Assembly (NCBI GenBank): GCA_035403085.1
Contig: DAONEM010000023.1
Location: forward strand, 1 to 32,602
Origin: JAMOAD01 sp023621955
GTDB lineage: Bacteria; Acidobacteriota; Aminicenantia; JAMOAD01
DNA: 32,602 nucleotides
Direction: 5' to 3'
The translations under genes were made by a program, and so were the position numbers. Shown piece after piece: positions 7,794 through 14,871 of the stretch (positions are counted from its first letter, which is position 1; each line of letters starts with the position of its first letter). The notes under the pieces were generated by a model, which saw nothing but the letters and a program-made list of their open reading frames with translations, was not told the origin of the DNA and did not search any database.

Positions 7794-7809
7794 GGTTTCC
7801 TCAGAAACC
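7794..7809 (-). terminator. Weak hairpin at the thiL stop codon
   Basis: GGTTTC (7794-7799) and GAAACC (7804-7809) form a perfect 6-base stem around a 4-base loop that contains part of the thiL stop. On the minus strand a run of seven T residues follows about seven bases after the stem. This could be a weak terminator of the long minus-strand operon. Confidence 0.35.
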
Positions 7810-8733
7810 GTGGGTCCAAGAGAGGTTGACCGGTCCGGAGCTCTCCCCTTTCCAAGTCATCCCCCTCCCCGGTTCGATGGTTCCGACCGGAATCCAGGAG
7901 GCCTCCAGAAGGGCCTTCCGACTCACGGCGGGGGCGGTGGCGATCAACTCGAACTCCTCACCGCTGTTGAGACAGAAGCTCTCCCAAGGGATTCCTTCGG
8001 CCTGCGCCTGGGTTTCGATCCAAGGGTCTTTCGGCCAACAGGAGAGGTCCAGGGAGGCTCCCACACCCGACTCCTCGAGGATATGGCCGAGATCCTGGAC
8101 AAACCCATCGGAGATGTCGATGAGGCCGTGGATCTCGTTCTCCTCCAGGAAAGGGATAAGGTCGGCTCGGCACGAGGGCTGGAAGTACTTCTCCCCGGCC
8201 TTGGGGTGGTCCACCCTCCCCTCCTTGAGAAAAAGGTTGAGTCCGGCCCTGGCGTAGCCCAGGGGAGCGGAAACCCAGATCTGATCACCCGGCCGGGCGC
8301 CTGAACGGTAGAGGGGCCGGCCGCCGTGGCCCAAGAGGGTCAGGGAGAGGGTGAGTTCCTCCCCGCGGACCGTATCCCCCCCGAGGAGGTAGACACCGAA
8401 GCGGCGAAGCTCTCCGGTGATTCCACGGATCAAGGCCTCGGTCTCACCGCCCTCCATCACCGGCAGGGAGAGGCCCAGAAGGGCCCAGAGGGGGCGGCCT
8501 CCCATGGCGACGATGTCGCTGACGTTGGCGTTGACCAGCTTCCTGCCAAGACTCTCCGCAGGATAGCCTGGACGAAGGAAGTGAGAGCCCTCGGTCATGA
8601 GGTCTTTGGTCAGGAAGAGGTACTCCTCTCCCCACCGGACCACGGCGCAATCGTCCCCGATCCCCTTGACAACGTCCCCCCCTTGGGGAGGAAGCTCACC
8701 GGAGATCCGGCGGATCAGCTCCCACTCGTTCAT
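7801..8733 (-). CDS. thiL: Thiamine-monophosphate kinase
   Basis: A 310-residue ThiL, normal length for the family. The N-terminal GIGDDCAVV (24-32), the TKDLMTEGSHF segment and VNANVSDIVAMGG (67-79) are the metal- and ATP-binding signatures; DISDGFVQDLGH follows in the C-terminal half. The enzyme phosphorylates thiamine monophosphate to the active cofactor thiamine diphosphate in the cytoplasm. No other thiamine gene and no TPP riboswitch are seen here. Its ATG overlaps the stop of the YchF-like gene (ATGA), so translation is probably coupled and no separate ribosome site is needed. It is the last gene of the heptose/YchF operon. Confidence 0.93.
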   Translation of the reverse strand: MNEWELIRRISGELPPQGGDVVKGIGDDCAVVRWGEEYLFLTKDLMTEGSHFLRPGYPAESLGRKLVNANVSDIVAMGGRPLWALLGLSLPVMEGGETEALIRGITGELRRFGVYLLGGDTVRGEELTLSLTLLGHGGRPLYRSGARPGDQIWVSAPLGYARAGLNLFLKEGRVDHPKAGEKYFQPSCRADLIPFLEENEIHGLIDISDGFVQDLGHILEESGVGASLDLSCWPKDPWIETQAQAEGIPWESFCLNSGEEFELIATAPAVSRKALLEASWIPVGTIEPGRGMTWKGESSGPVNLSWTHGF

Positions 8734-9776
8734 AGGCCGGAGCGGATATGGACGATGTCGCCGTCTTTGACGGGATACTCCTTCCCTTCCAGACGGAGGA
8801 GAGCCTTCTCCTTGGCCCCTTTGAAGCCTCCCACCTTGATCAGGTCTTCCCAGAAGATCACCTCGGCACGGATGAAGCCCTTCTGAAGGTCGGTGTGAAT
8901 CTTCCCGGCCGCATCGTAGGCCGAGTCTCCTTTGTGTATCGTCCAGGCCCGGACTTCGTCCTCTCCCACGGTGAAGAAGGAGCGGAGGTTCAGGAGACTG
9001 TAGCTCTCCCGGATAAAGTGGTCCCTGACGGAGTGGGAGATCCCATAGGCCTCCAGAAACTCCCTCCTTTGGGACTCCTCGGTGATTTCGGAGAGTTCGG
9101 CCTCAATCTTCCCGTAGAAGCAGAGGACCATCCGGTTGTTCCCGCCCTCTTCCCAGCTCTCCATCCCTTCGCCCAGGTTGACCATGTGGATCAGAGGCTT
9201 CCGGCTCAGGAACTCGAAACCCCGGATTCGATTCTCTTCATGGGGCTCCAGCACGACCTCCCGGAGGGGATGCCCGGCCTCAAGGTGCTCCTTGAGCTTG
9301 AGCATCAGGGCCTTCTCCTCCTCCCCATCCTTGTTCTTGGCTTTTTTCAGGTCCTTCTCGAGCCGTTCGAGGCGTGTCTCCACGGAGATCTGGTCCGTCA
9401 GCAGAAGCTCCGCCTCCATGGAGAGGATGTCCCGCTTGGGGTCTACCTTCCCGGCGGGATGGGGGATCTCGGGGTCCTCGAACCCTCTGACCACGTGGAC
9501 CATACCGTCACCCCGGCGGAGGAGATCGACGAAGGTGGATCCTTTCACCTCTCCGTAGGCGAGGCTCCCAGTATCCAGGTACTCCACCTGGGCGGGTTTG
9601 ACGATGGTATGGTAGAGTTCGTTCAGCTGGGTCAGCCTGGGGTCGGGTACTTCGACGATCGCCTTATGGAGTTCCCCTTTGGAGGAGAACTTGTCCACCG
9701 CCTCTTTCTGCCCGGTCAGAAGGTTGAAGAGTGTTGTTTTCCCCGTCTTGGGGTACCCGAAGAGATTGAAAATCAT
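8730..9776 (-). CDS. YchF-like P-loop NTPase with altered switch region
   Basis: A 348-residue relative of YchF/OLA1 (usually about 363). The C-terminal TGS-type domain is clear: FFTVGEDEVRAWTIHKG, then GKIHTDLQKGFIRAEVI and the ending DGDIVHIRSGL. VPDPRL and HVVRGFEDP in the NTPase half are also typical. The nucleotide site is divergent, however: the P-loop reads GYPKTGKTT rather than GxPNVGKST, the usual DIAGLVKGA of switch II is replaced by DTGSLAYGE, and the NxxE base-specificity motif appears as HMVNLGE. YchF binds ribosomes and hydrolyses ATP. This variant may differ in nucleotide use. Start codon follows GGAGG; it overlaps thiL by four bases. A small gap separates it from the glycosyltransferase gene upstream. 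Confidence 0.82.
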   Translation of the reverse strand: MIFNLFGYPKTGKTTLFNLLTGQKEAVDKFSSKGELHKAIVEVPDPRLTQLNELYHTIVKPAQVEYLDTGSLAYGEVKGSTFVDLLRRGDGMVHVVRGFEDPEIPHPAGKVDPKRDILSMEAELLLTDQISVETRLERLEKDLKKAKNKDGEEEKALMLKLKEHLEAGHPLREVVLEPHEENRIRGFEFLSRKPLIHMVNLGEGMESWEEGGNNRMVLCFYGKIEAELSEITEESQRREFLEAYGISHSVRDHFIRESYSLLNLRSFFTVGEDEVRAWTIHKGDSAYDAAGKIHTDLQKGFIRAEVIFWEDLIKVGGFKGAKEKALLRLEGKEYPVKDGDIVHIRSGL

Positions 9777-9801
9777 AGCGCCTCCCTGGAAGTCCGATTC
9801 T

Positions 9802-10836
9802 TCAGTGGGCCGAATCCGACCCCTTGGTGAGAACCTCTTCGATCCGAAGGAGGAGGTTCTCCGGAGTGATTCGGTTCATGCAGGCCATTGTATCACACTC
9901 CCGGCGGAAACAGAAGGAGCACTCCAGGCCTGAGGTTACCGTCGCCGAGAGGGGGTTGAGGGGACCGTTCCGCTTCGGAGGGGTCGGCCCGAAGAGACCC
10001 ACCGTGAGCCTCCCGAGGGCGTCGGCCATGTGGAGGGGGAAACTGTCCGCCGAGACGGTCAGGAGTGAACCCTCCAGGAGCGCCGTAACCTCCGGCAGGG
10101 TCAGGAAGGGAGTCGGAAGAACCTGACCCCCCGTGAGCCGGGAGATCTCCCAGGCTTGGGCCTCCTCCGCCGGGGCCCCCCAGAGGAGGAGGGGGTCGTA
10201 GCCACGCTCCTTGAGCCCCAGGGCGGTCTTTGCCCAAGAGGGGGAAGGCCATCTCTTGGTCTTCCACGCCCCCCCGACGTTGAGCAGAATCCTTCGGGAG
10301 GAGTGACCACCCGCCTTTTTCCCCAACGACTCCTGGGCCTGAGCGGGAATCCGGATCCCCGGGTAGAGGGGACGGCCGGGTTCGAGTCCCAGGAGGGTCA
10401 GGAGGTGGAGGTTCTTGCGGGTCACATGCTCCCCCTCGTCGAAGGGGGCGGCCCTCTTGGTGTACAAGGGAGAGGCGGCTCCCTCTCGAAGGTTCTCCCC
10501 GGCAAAGCCCATCCTCTCCTTGGAACCGAGCAGGAGCCCTGTGAAGGCGGATTTCAATGTTCCCTGGAAGTCCAGGGAGAGATCGGGGCGGACCCTCCTC
10601 AGGTCCCTCAAGGCCCGAAGGTTCTCCCGGAGGTTTTCTCCTCTCCTCAGGGCCCTGGTGTCGATGGGGAGAAGGTCGTCGATTCCCTCCACCATCTCCA
10701 GGAGGGGAAGGCACCTCCTTTCGGCAACCCAGAGGATGCGGCTCTCCGGGAAAGAGCTCCTCAGGAGCCGGAAGGCCGGGAGGGTGTGGAGGATATCCCC
10801 CAGGGCGCTCAGCCTAAGGACGACGATCGTCTGCAT
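9802..10836 (-). CDS. Glycosyltransferase family 9 (lipopolysaccharide heptosyltransferase-like)
   Basis: A 344-residue GT-B glycosyltransferase. The N-terminal VVLRLSALGDILHTLPAF is the signature of ADP-heptose:LPS heptosyltransferases (WaaC/WaaF, GT9). LNVGGAWKTKRWP and VSADSFPLHMADALGRLTVGLFGPTPPKRNGP match the sugar-nucleotide binding half. It should add L-glycero-D-manno-heptose from ADP-heptose to the lipid A-Kdo core at the inner face of the cytoplasmic membrane. It sits directly after the two genes that make ADP-heptose and overlaps rfaE2 by 23 bases, which supports that role. Whether it is heptosyltransferase I or another GT9 cannot be decided here. The C-terminus carries four cysteines (C-x2-C, C-x4-C), a pattern common in this family. 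Confidence 0.87.
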   Translation of the reverse strand: MQTIVVLRLSALGDILHTLPAFRLLRSSFPESRILWVAERRCLPLLEMVEGIDDLLPIDTRALRRGENLRENLRALRDLRRVRPDLSLDFQGTLKSAFTGLLLGSKERMGFAGENLREGAASPLYTKRAAPFDEGEHVTRKNLHLLTLLGLEPGRPLYPGIRIPAQAQESLGKKAGGHSSRRILLNVGGAWKTKRWPSPSWAKTALGLKERGYDPLLLWGAPAEEAQAWEISRLTGGQVLPTPFLTLPEVTALLEGSLLTVSADSFPLHMADALGRLTVGLFGPTPPKRNGPLNPLSATVTSGLECSFCFRRECDTMACMNRITPENLLLRIEEVLTKGSDSAH

Positions 10837-11317
10837 AGACCCGCCGGATCCGGGTGATCACATCGGTGGAAGAGGTGATTCTGGGACCGCCGCAGATGGC
10901 CGTCTCGATTCCCAGGGAGCGGGAGGTCTCCCTCTCCGGAACCGTGTCCACGGTGTAGTCGGAGCCCTTGGCGTGGACATGGGGACGGAGGATCCTGAGA
11001 AGAGGTTCCACCGTAGATTCGTCGAAGAGGACGACGTAATCGACGCACCTGAGAGAGGCGACGATGAGGGCCCGGGAGCCTTGGTCCACCACCGGTCGGG
11101 AGGGGCCCTTAAGGTTTCTCACCGAGAGGTCGCTGTTGACGGCGACAACGAGAAGGTCTCCCAGGGCCCTTGCCCCTTGGAGGTAGCGAAGATGGCCTAT
11201 GTGGAAGAGGTCGAAGGCGCCGTTGGCTAAGACGATCCTTTTCTTCTCCTCTCTGGCCTTCTCCAGCTCAAGCCTGAGCGAGTCTATCGAGAGAATCCTT
11301 GTAGAGGTCGGTTCCAT
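10814..11317 (-). CDS. rfaE2: D-glycero-beta-D-manno-heptose 1-phosphate adenylyltransferase
   Basis: A 167-residue nucleotidyltransferase of the cytidylyltransferase superfamily. LANGAFDLFHIGHLRYL holds the catalytic HxGH (H39-H42). The later KGSDYTVDTVPE and the C-terminal TSSTDVITRI match the C-terminal domain of HldE. It transfers AMP from ATP to heptose 1-phosphate, the last but one step towards ADP-L-glycero-D-manno-heptose. In enterobacteria this domain is fused to the kinase (HldE); here the two are separate genes that overlap by 50 bases. A GGAG ribosome site lies seven bases before the ATG, inside the end of rfaE1. The canonical NGCFD motif reads NGAFD. Confidence 0.92.
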   Translation of the reverse strand: MEPTSTRILSIDSLRLELEKAREEKKRIVLANGAFDLFHIGHLRYLQGARALGDLLVVAVNSDLSVRNLKGPSRPVVDQGSRALIVASLRCVDYVVLFDESTVEPLLRILRPHVHAKGSDYTVDTVPERETSRSLGIETAICGGPRITSSTDVITRIRRVYADDRRP

Positions 11318-12272
11318 TCTTCAGCTCCCTAGGGGTCAACACCGCGGCCCCCATCTTCATGACGCTCAAGGCTCCGGCCAGGTTGGCCAGCAGGGATGCG
11401 CGCAGGAAGCTTCCCGACGCGGCCCAGGCCAGAGAGAAGACGGAGATCACCGTATCCCCCGCCCCGGTGACATCCACGATCTGGGTGTCTCCAAAGATGG
11501 GGAAGAGGCGGTGTTTCATGCCCTTCTCGGCCAGGAGCATCCCCCGGGAGCCCCTCGTCACCAGAAGGCAATCGCAGGCGGTGGACCTCAAGAGCCTTCC
11601 GGCGGCTATCTCAACGCTCTTCTCCCCCTCCCCCTTCACCTCTGCCGAGGAGAGGGCTTCGGACTCGTTGGGGGTGAGCGCGGTCACCCCCTTGTACCCC
11701 CGGCACTGGAAGCGGGAATCCACGAAGATCGGAGGAAGGGGCCTGATCCTACGCAGGCTTCTGAGCTGGGGGGGGTCGAAGAGGGAGTAGCCGTAGTCGG
11801 AGACGATCAGAAGATCCGCCCCCTCCAGGGCTTGGGCCGTTCTCTCCACCATTCCCCGGTGGCTCTTGGAGAAAGGGGCCTCCCGGTCGAGTCGGAGGAT
11901 CTGTTGTTTGCGGGTGTTGCTCTCGCCCGCCATGACGCGGGTCTTCAGGGGCGTGGAGAAACCCTTCACCCGTGTGACGCCGGTGACGTCGGCGCCGTCC
12001 CTCTTGAGAAGATCGAGAAGGATCTCCGCCTCCTGGTCCTCCCCCAAGGTGGAGACCACCCGAACCTCGGCCCCCAAGGAGAGAAGGTTACGGACCGTGT
12101 TCCCGGCTCCGCCGAGGAGGTACTCCTCCTTGTCTTGAGCGAGAATCAGAACCGGAGCCTCCCGGGAGATCCGGGACGTCCTGGTGTAGAGGTAGCGGTC
12201 CAGAATCAAGTCCCCCGAGACCACAACGGTCCGTGGGGTCAAGCTGTCGATCAAACCGTGCCAGGAGTTCAC
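11268..12272 (-). CDS. rfaE1: D-glycero-beta-D-manno-heptose-7-phosphate kinase
   Basis: A 334-residue PfkB-family sugar kinase. VVVSGDLILDRY near the N-terminus, LGGAGNTVRNL (53-63), and the anion-hole/catalytic motif VTGAGDTV (269-275, base D273) are all present. DEREAPFSK-type substrate residues fit heptose-7-phosphate kinases. It phosphorylates D-glycero-D-manno-heptose 7-phosphate at C1 for ADP-heptose synthesis. The start is a GTG at 12272 with no clear Shine-Dalgarno; it lies seven bases after the stop of the preceding gene, so coupling is likely. The N-terminus then matches the usual distance to GDLILDRY. The epimerase and isomerase genes (gmhA, gmhB, hldD) are not in the window. Confidence 0.92.
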   Translation of the reverse strand: MNSWHGLIDSLTPRTVVVSGDLILDRYLYTRTSRISREAPVLILAQDKEEYLLGGAGNTVRNLLSLGAEVRVVSTLGEDQEAEILLDLLKRDGADVTGVTRVKGFSTPLKTRVMAGESNTRKQQILRLDREAPFSKSHRGMVERTAQALEGADLLIVSDYGYSLFDPPQLRSLRRIRPLPPIFVDSRFQCRGYKGVTALTPNESEALSSAEVKGEGEKSVEIAAGRLLRSTACDCLLVTRGSRGMLLAEKGMKHRLFPIFGDTQIVDVTGAGDTVISVFSLAWAASGSFLRASLLANLAGALSVMKMGAAVLTPRELKNGTDLYKDSLDRLAQA

Positions 12273-12279
12273 AGGAGTG

Positions 12280-13122
12280 TCAGGTTATCTCCTCGATTTT
12301 TTCGAGGCAGCTACGGCTCAGCTTCAGAACCTTTGTCCAACGGCGTCGGCTCTCCTGCATTTTTTCGAGGTATTGAGGACTCTCGAAGTACCTCAGAACC
12401 CTCTGCCGGACAGGGAAGATCTGGGAATCCCACTTCCAAACGTAACTCTTCTTGAGAATCCCGTACTTGATACAGTTGTGGTAGACCGCCCAGGAGAGAT
12501 CTGCGAAGCCCAACTGGTCGATGAACTTCTCGTAGACAGCCCTGAACTCTCCCTCCTTCTCGGGGTGAAGGAATTGGAAGAGATGGCGGTACATCATGGC
12601 GTTGTGGAAGAACTGGGGCTTGGCGACGATCCCGTCCACTCCTAAGTCTCTGGCCAGAAGCCTGAAGAGGATGAAGAGTTCCCGGCGGATGCCCAGGCCC
12701 GGATGGTTCTGCCCGGGAAGCTGTCTCCTCTCCCGGCCGAAACCGCTTCGCGGGTTCTGGAGGGTAAGCCATTCGATCACCAGGAAGAAGAGACGGCTGT
12801 TCCCGAAGAAGAGCCGTTGCTCTCCGTCGGGGCAGAAGTTCTCCTTCTTCACCAGAAGGTCGACGATCAGGTTCTCTTTGTTCTTGAACTTGTTGTAGAT
12901 CGTCAGCCGTTGGGAGAAGTCGTCGGGGGCCTCAAGCTCGATCTTCAGCTCTTCGAAGCCGAACTTGTTCGCCTTCTTCACGAGGTTCAGCCTCTCCATG
13001 AGGAGGAAGATCTCCTTGAGGGTGTACTTCCCCAGGAAGAGGGTCGATCCGGCGGAGAACTGGAGTTGTTCGAAGATATCTTTCTCCGATATCAGCTTAA
13101 GTTCGAAGTCTTTACCGCTCAT
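12280..13122 (-). CDS. Uncharacterised conserved-looking protein heading the heptose operon
   Basis: A 280-residue soluble protein that I do not recognise. It has no signal peptide or membrane helix. It is rich in Phe, Leu, Lys and Arg, with a notable central segment LPGQNHPGLGI (around residues 135-147) followed by an alpha-helical, aromatic-rich half (FFHNAMMYRHLFQF, WKWDSQIFP). A GNAT-like fold was considered but cannot be supported by a clear acetyl-CoA motif. Codon use matches the neighbours, so the frame is real. The ATG at 13122 is the first one that fits; its best Shine-Dalgarno-like GGGGAGGG is about 13 bases away, and the predicted promoter would put the RNA start at the ATG. It is the first gene of the operon with rfaE1, rfaE2 and the GT9 enzyme, which suggests a link to the envelope. 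Confidence 0.75.
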   Translation of the reverse strand: MSGKDFELKLISEKDIFEQLQFSAGSTLFLGKYTLKEIFLLMERLNLVKKANKFGFEELKIELEAPDDFSQRLTIYNKFKNKENLIVDLLVKKENFCPDGEQRLFFGNSRLFFLVIEWLTLQNPRSGFGRERRQLPGQNHPGLGIRRELFILFRLLARDLGVDGIVAKPQFFHNAMMYRHLFQFLHPEKEGEFRAVYEKFIDQLGFADLSWAVYHNCIKYGILKKSYVWKWDSQIFPVRQRVLRYFESPQYLEKMQESRRRWTKVLKLSRSCLEKIEEIT

Positions 13123-13129
13123 AGAAAAA

Positions 13130-13158
13130 AGTTTACCCTCCCCGGGCGAAAAGATCAA
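13130..13158 (-). promoter_or_regulatory. Predicted promoter of the heptose operon
   Basis: On the minus strand TTGATC (13158-13153), 17 bases and TAAACT (13135-13130). The expected RNA start is at about 13123, immediately before the ATG at 13122, so the first gene may be read from a leaderless message. Confidence 0.4.
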
Positions 13159-13167
13159 GGGTCCCCT

Positions 13168-13196
13168 TTGACAGAAGAGGGTGAAAGTGGTAAAAG
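13168..13196 (+). promoter_or_regulatory. Predicted promoter of tRNA-Arg
   Basis: A consensus TTGACA (13168-13173), 17 bases and TAAAAG (13191-13196) with TGG before the -10. Transcription would start near 13203, 13 bases before the mature tRNA. It diverges from the heptose-operon promoter, with the two -35 boxes nearly back to back. Confidence 0.7.
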
Positions 13197-13215
13197 AGAG
13201 AGTCTTTCTCGAGAC

Positions 13216-13289
13216 GCGCCCGTAGCTCAACTGGATAGAGCGTCGGACTTCGAATCCAAAGGTTGGGTGTTCAAGTCACCCCGGGCGCG
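13216..13289 (+). tRNA. tRNA-Arg, anticodon TCG
   Basis: A full cloverleaf of 74 bases folds by eye. The acceptor GCGCCCG pairs with CGGGCGC and is followed by a G discriminator. The D arm is GCTC/GAGC. The anticodon loop is CTTCGAA with anticodon TCG, which reads CGN arginine codons. The T arm GGGTG/CACCC is perfect with loop TTCAAGT. The anticodon stem TCGGA/TCCAA holds one C-A mismatch at position 28-42, where TCCGA is usual. The CCA end is not encoded. Confidence 0.93.
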
Positions 13290-13428
13290 CTCTTCACACC
13301 ACCCCTGAGAAGTTCCCTCCCCAAAGCAGTCCTTTCCGATGGGCCCTCAACAGCACCAAAGGATTTTCGCGGTAGCGGCTCTTCCCCACCGAAGCGGCAA
13401 ACACCCTTGAACCGGAGAAGAAGTGCCC

Positions 13429-13896
13429 CTACCTCTCCAGAGTGGAGAGCTCCTTACGGGGTTGGGAGAGGAGGTTCACCACCTCGGAGGTCTTCGTCAA
13501 GGAGACGCTCCCCTGGGAGAGCTGTCTGCCGTTCTCGTCGACAAGGAAGAGGTTGACCTCGACCCTTCCGCCGAGGTCGGTGTACCGCCCCCGGACCTGC
13601 AAGGCCCCGCCCTTCTCGACCACCGTAAACCCCCGTCTTCCCAGCTCGACCTTGAGCCTGTCACAGAGGTAGAGGCCGAGCCGTGGAGATTCCGCACCCA
13701 GAGGCTCCGGAGGGAGAACGCTCAGGCCCCGCCCCTTTTCGATGGAGCGGGAAAGGTCCTTCTCGATCTGCCCGGCCAGGTCCTCCAGGGAAAAGCGGAG
13801 GGTCCGAGAGGGTATCATACGGCTCTGCAGTGCGGAACAGCCCCAATGGAGGGGGAGGAACAACAAGACCATGAGGAGTGTCGGAAAACGGCGCAT
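13429..13896 (-). CDS. Small putative lipoprotein, possibly FlgO/CsgG-like fold
   Basis: A 155-residue exported protein. The N-terminus (MRR, a Leu-rich core, then LHWGC at residues 16-20) looks like a type II signal peptide, though the lipobox is imperfect because His stands at -3. The mature part, with LCDRLKVELGRRGFTVVEKG followed by short beta strands (LQVRGRYTDLGGRVEVNLFLVDENGRQLSQG), resembles the FlgO/CsgG-type periplasmic domain in which a helix and strand pair precede a receptor-like sheet. That assignment is tentative. It is a single gene; a weak GAGAG precedes the ATG. An outer-membrane or periplasmic role is likely. Confidence 0.7.
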   Translation of the reverse strand: MRRFPTLLMVLLFLPLHWGCSALQSRMIPSRTLRFSLEDLAGQIEKDLSRSIEKGRGLSVLPPEPLGAESPRLGLYLCDRLKVELGRRGFTVVEKGGALQVRGRYTDLGGRVEVNLFLVDENGRQLSQGSVSLTKTSEVVNLLSQPRKELSTLER

Positions 13897-13965
13897 ACAC
13901 TCTCTTCGGATGAAGAGGAGAAATGTTTAGGCCCAAAAGAGGAAACTTTCTCCTCTCCCCCCCAG

Positions 13966-13983
13966 CCGAAGGGGAACCTTCGG
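13966..13983. repeat. Perfect 7-base hairpin with GGAA loop in the lipoprotein/ZIP intergenic region
   Basis: CCGAAGG (13966-13972), loop GGAA and CCTTCGG (13977-13983). There is no T-run on either side, so it is not an intrinsic terminator. The GGAA tetraloop is the same as in the cstA terminator. It may be an RNA hairpin or operator; otherwise the 161 bases between the two divergent genes hold only the ZIP promoter. Confidence 0.4.
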
Positions 13984-14009
13984 AGGAACTCCCCCCTCCC
14001 TCCGTCTCC

Positions 14010-14038
14010 TTTTCTTTTCCCCACCCTTTCGTTACAAT
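14010..14038 (+). promoter_or_regulatory. Predicted promoter of the ZIP transporter gene
   Basis: TTTTCT (14010-14015), 17 bases and TACAAT (14033-14038). Transcription would start near 14045, leaving a 13-base leader that carries AGGAAGG before the GTG start. The -35 is weak. Confidence 0.4.
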
Positions 14039-14057
14039 GGGGGCAGGAAGGTGAAAC

Positions 14058-14864
14058 GTGGAAGAAGCTTTGATTCATCCCGTCAGGTCTGCTCTTCTAG
14101 CGACTCTGTTCACCTGGGGGGTCACGGCGGCGGGAGCCTCCCTGGTCTTCTTCTTCAAGAGCGTAAACCGCCGGCTCCTCGACCTCATGCTGGGCTTCGC
14201 CGCAGGCGTGATGATGGCCGCCTCCTACTGGTCCCTCCTGGCCCCGGCCATCGAGATGTCCAAGGGGATGGGCTCCTCACCCTGGCTGGGACCGGCGATC
14301 GGTTTTCTGGCAGGAGGCCTCTTCCTCTTCGGCGTGGACAAGCTCCTTCCCCACCTTCACATGGACCTGCCCACCTCTAGGGCCGAAGGGGTGAAGACCG
14401 GTTGGCAACGGAGCCTTCTGCTGGTGATGGCCATCACCCTCCACAACATCCCCGAGGGCCTCGCCGTGGGAGTCGCCTTCGGGGCCGCCGCGGCGGGTCT
14501 GCCTTCGGCCACCCTCTCGGGAGCCACAGCCCTGGCCTTGGGGATCGGTCTACAAAACTTCCCTGAAGGGGCGGCGGTCTCCATTCCCTTGCGCCGGGAG
14601 GGTCTCTCCCGGTTCAGAAGCTTCTGGTACGGCCAACTCTCGGGGATCGTGGAACCCATCGCGGCCGTCCTAGGGGCCTGGGCCGCCCTGTTGATCCGCC
14701 CCCTCCTCCCCTACGCCCTCTCCTTCGCCGCCGGCGCCATGGTCTACGTCGTCGTCGAGGAGCTCATCCCCGAGGCTCAGGGAAGCGGCGAGACCGATCT
14801 GGCGACTCTGGGAACCATGGCGGGCTTCGTGGTGATGATGGTTATGGACGTCGGTCTAGGTTGA
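14058..14864 (+). CDS. ZIP family metal ion transporter
   Basis: A 268-residue inner-membrane protein with about eight predicted helices. The two metal-binding signatures of ZIP transporters are intact: HNIPEG (129-134) on helix 4 and QNFPEG (166-171) on helix 5. The loop between helices 3 and 4 has HLH (99-101), a short version of the usual His-rich loop. ZIP proteins move zinc, iron or manganese into the cytoplasm; the metal cannot be told from the sequence. The length fits the ZupT/GufA group. The start is a GTG at 14058 after AGGAAGG. The gene converges on maf with only seven bases between the stops. Confidence 0.92.
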   Translation: MEEALIHPVRSALLATLFTWGVTAAGASLVFFFKSVNRRLLDLMLGFAAGVMMAASYWSLLAPAIEMSKGMGSSPWLGPAIGFLAGGLFLFGVDKLLPHLHMDLPTSRAEGVKTGWQRSLLLVMAITLHNIPEGLAVGVAFGAAAAGLPSATLSGATALALGIGLQNFPEGAAVSIPLRREGLSRFRSFWYGQLSGIVEPIAAVLGAWAALLIRPLLPYALSFAAGAMVYVVVEELIPEAQGSGETDLATLGTMAGFVVMMVMDVGLG

Positions 14865-14871
14865 GGAAGCC

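Noticed and set aside
13290..13428. A terminator or small RNA after tRNA-Arg
   Set aside because: The 139 bases contain no stem followed by a T-run on either strand and no open frame with a ribosome site.
13433..13449. CTCTCC/GGAGAG hairpin at the end of the lipoprotein gene
   Set aside because: The six-base stem lies within the coding sequence and is not followed by a T-run, so it is not supported as a terminator.
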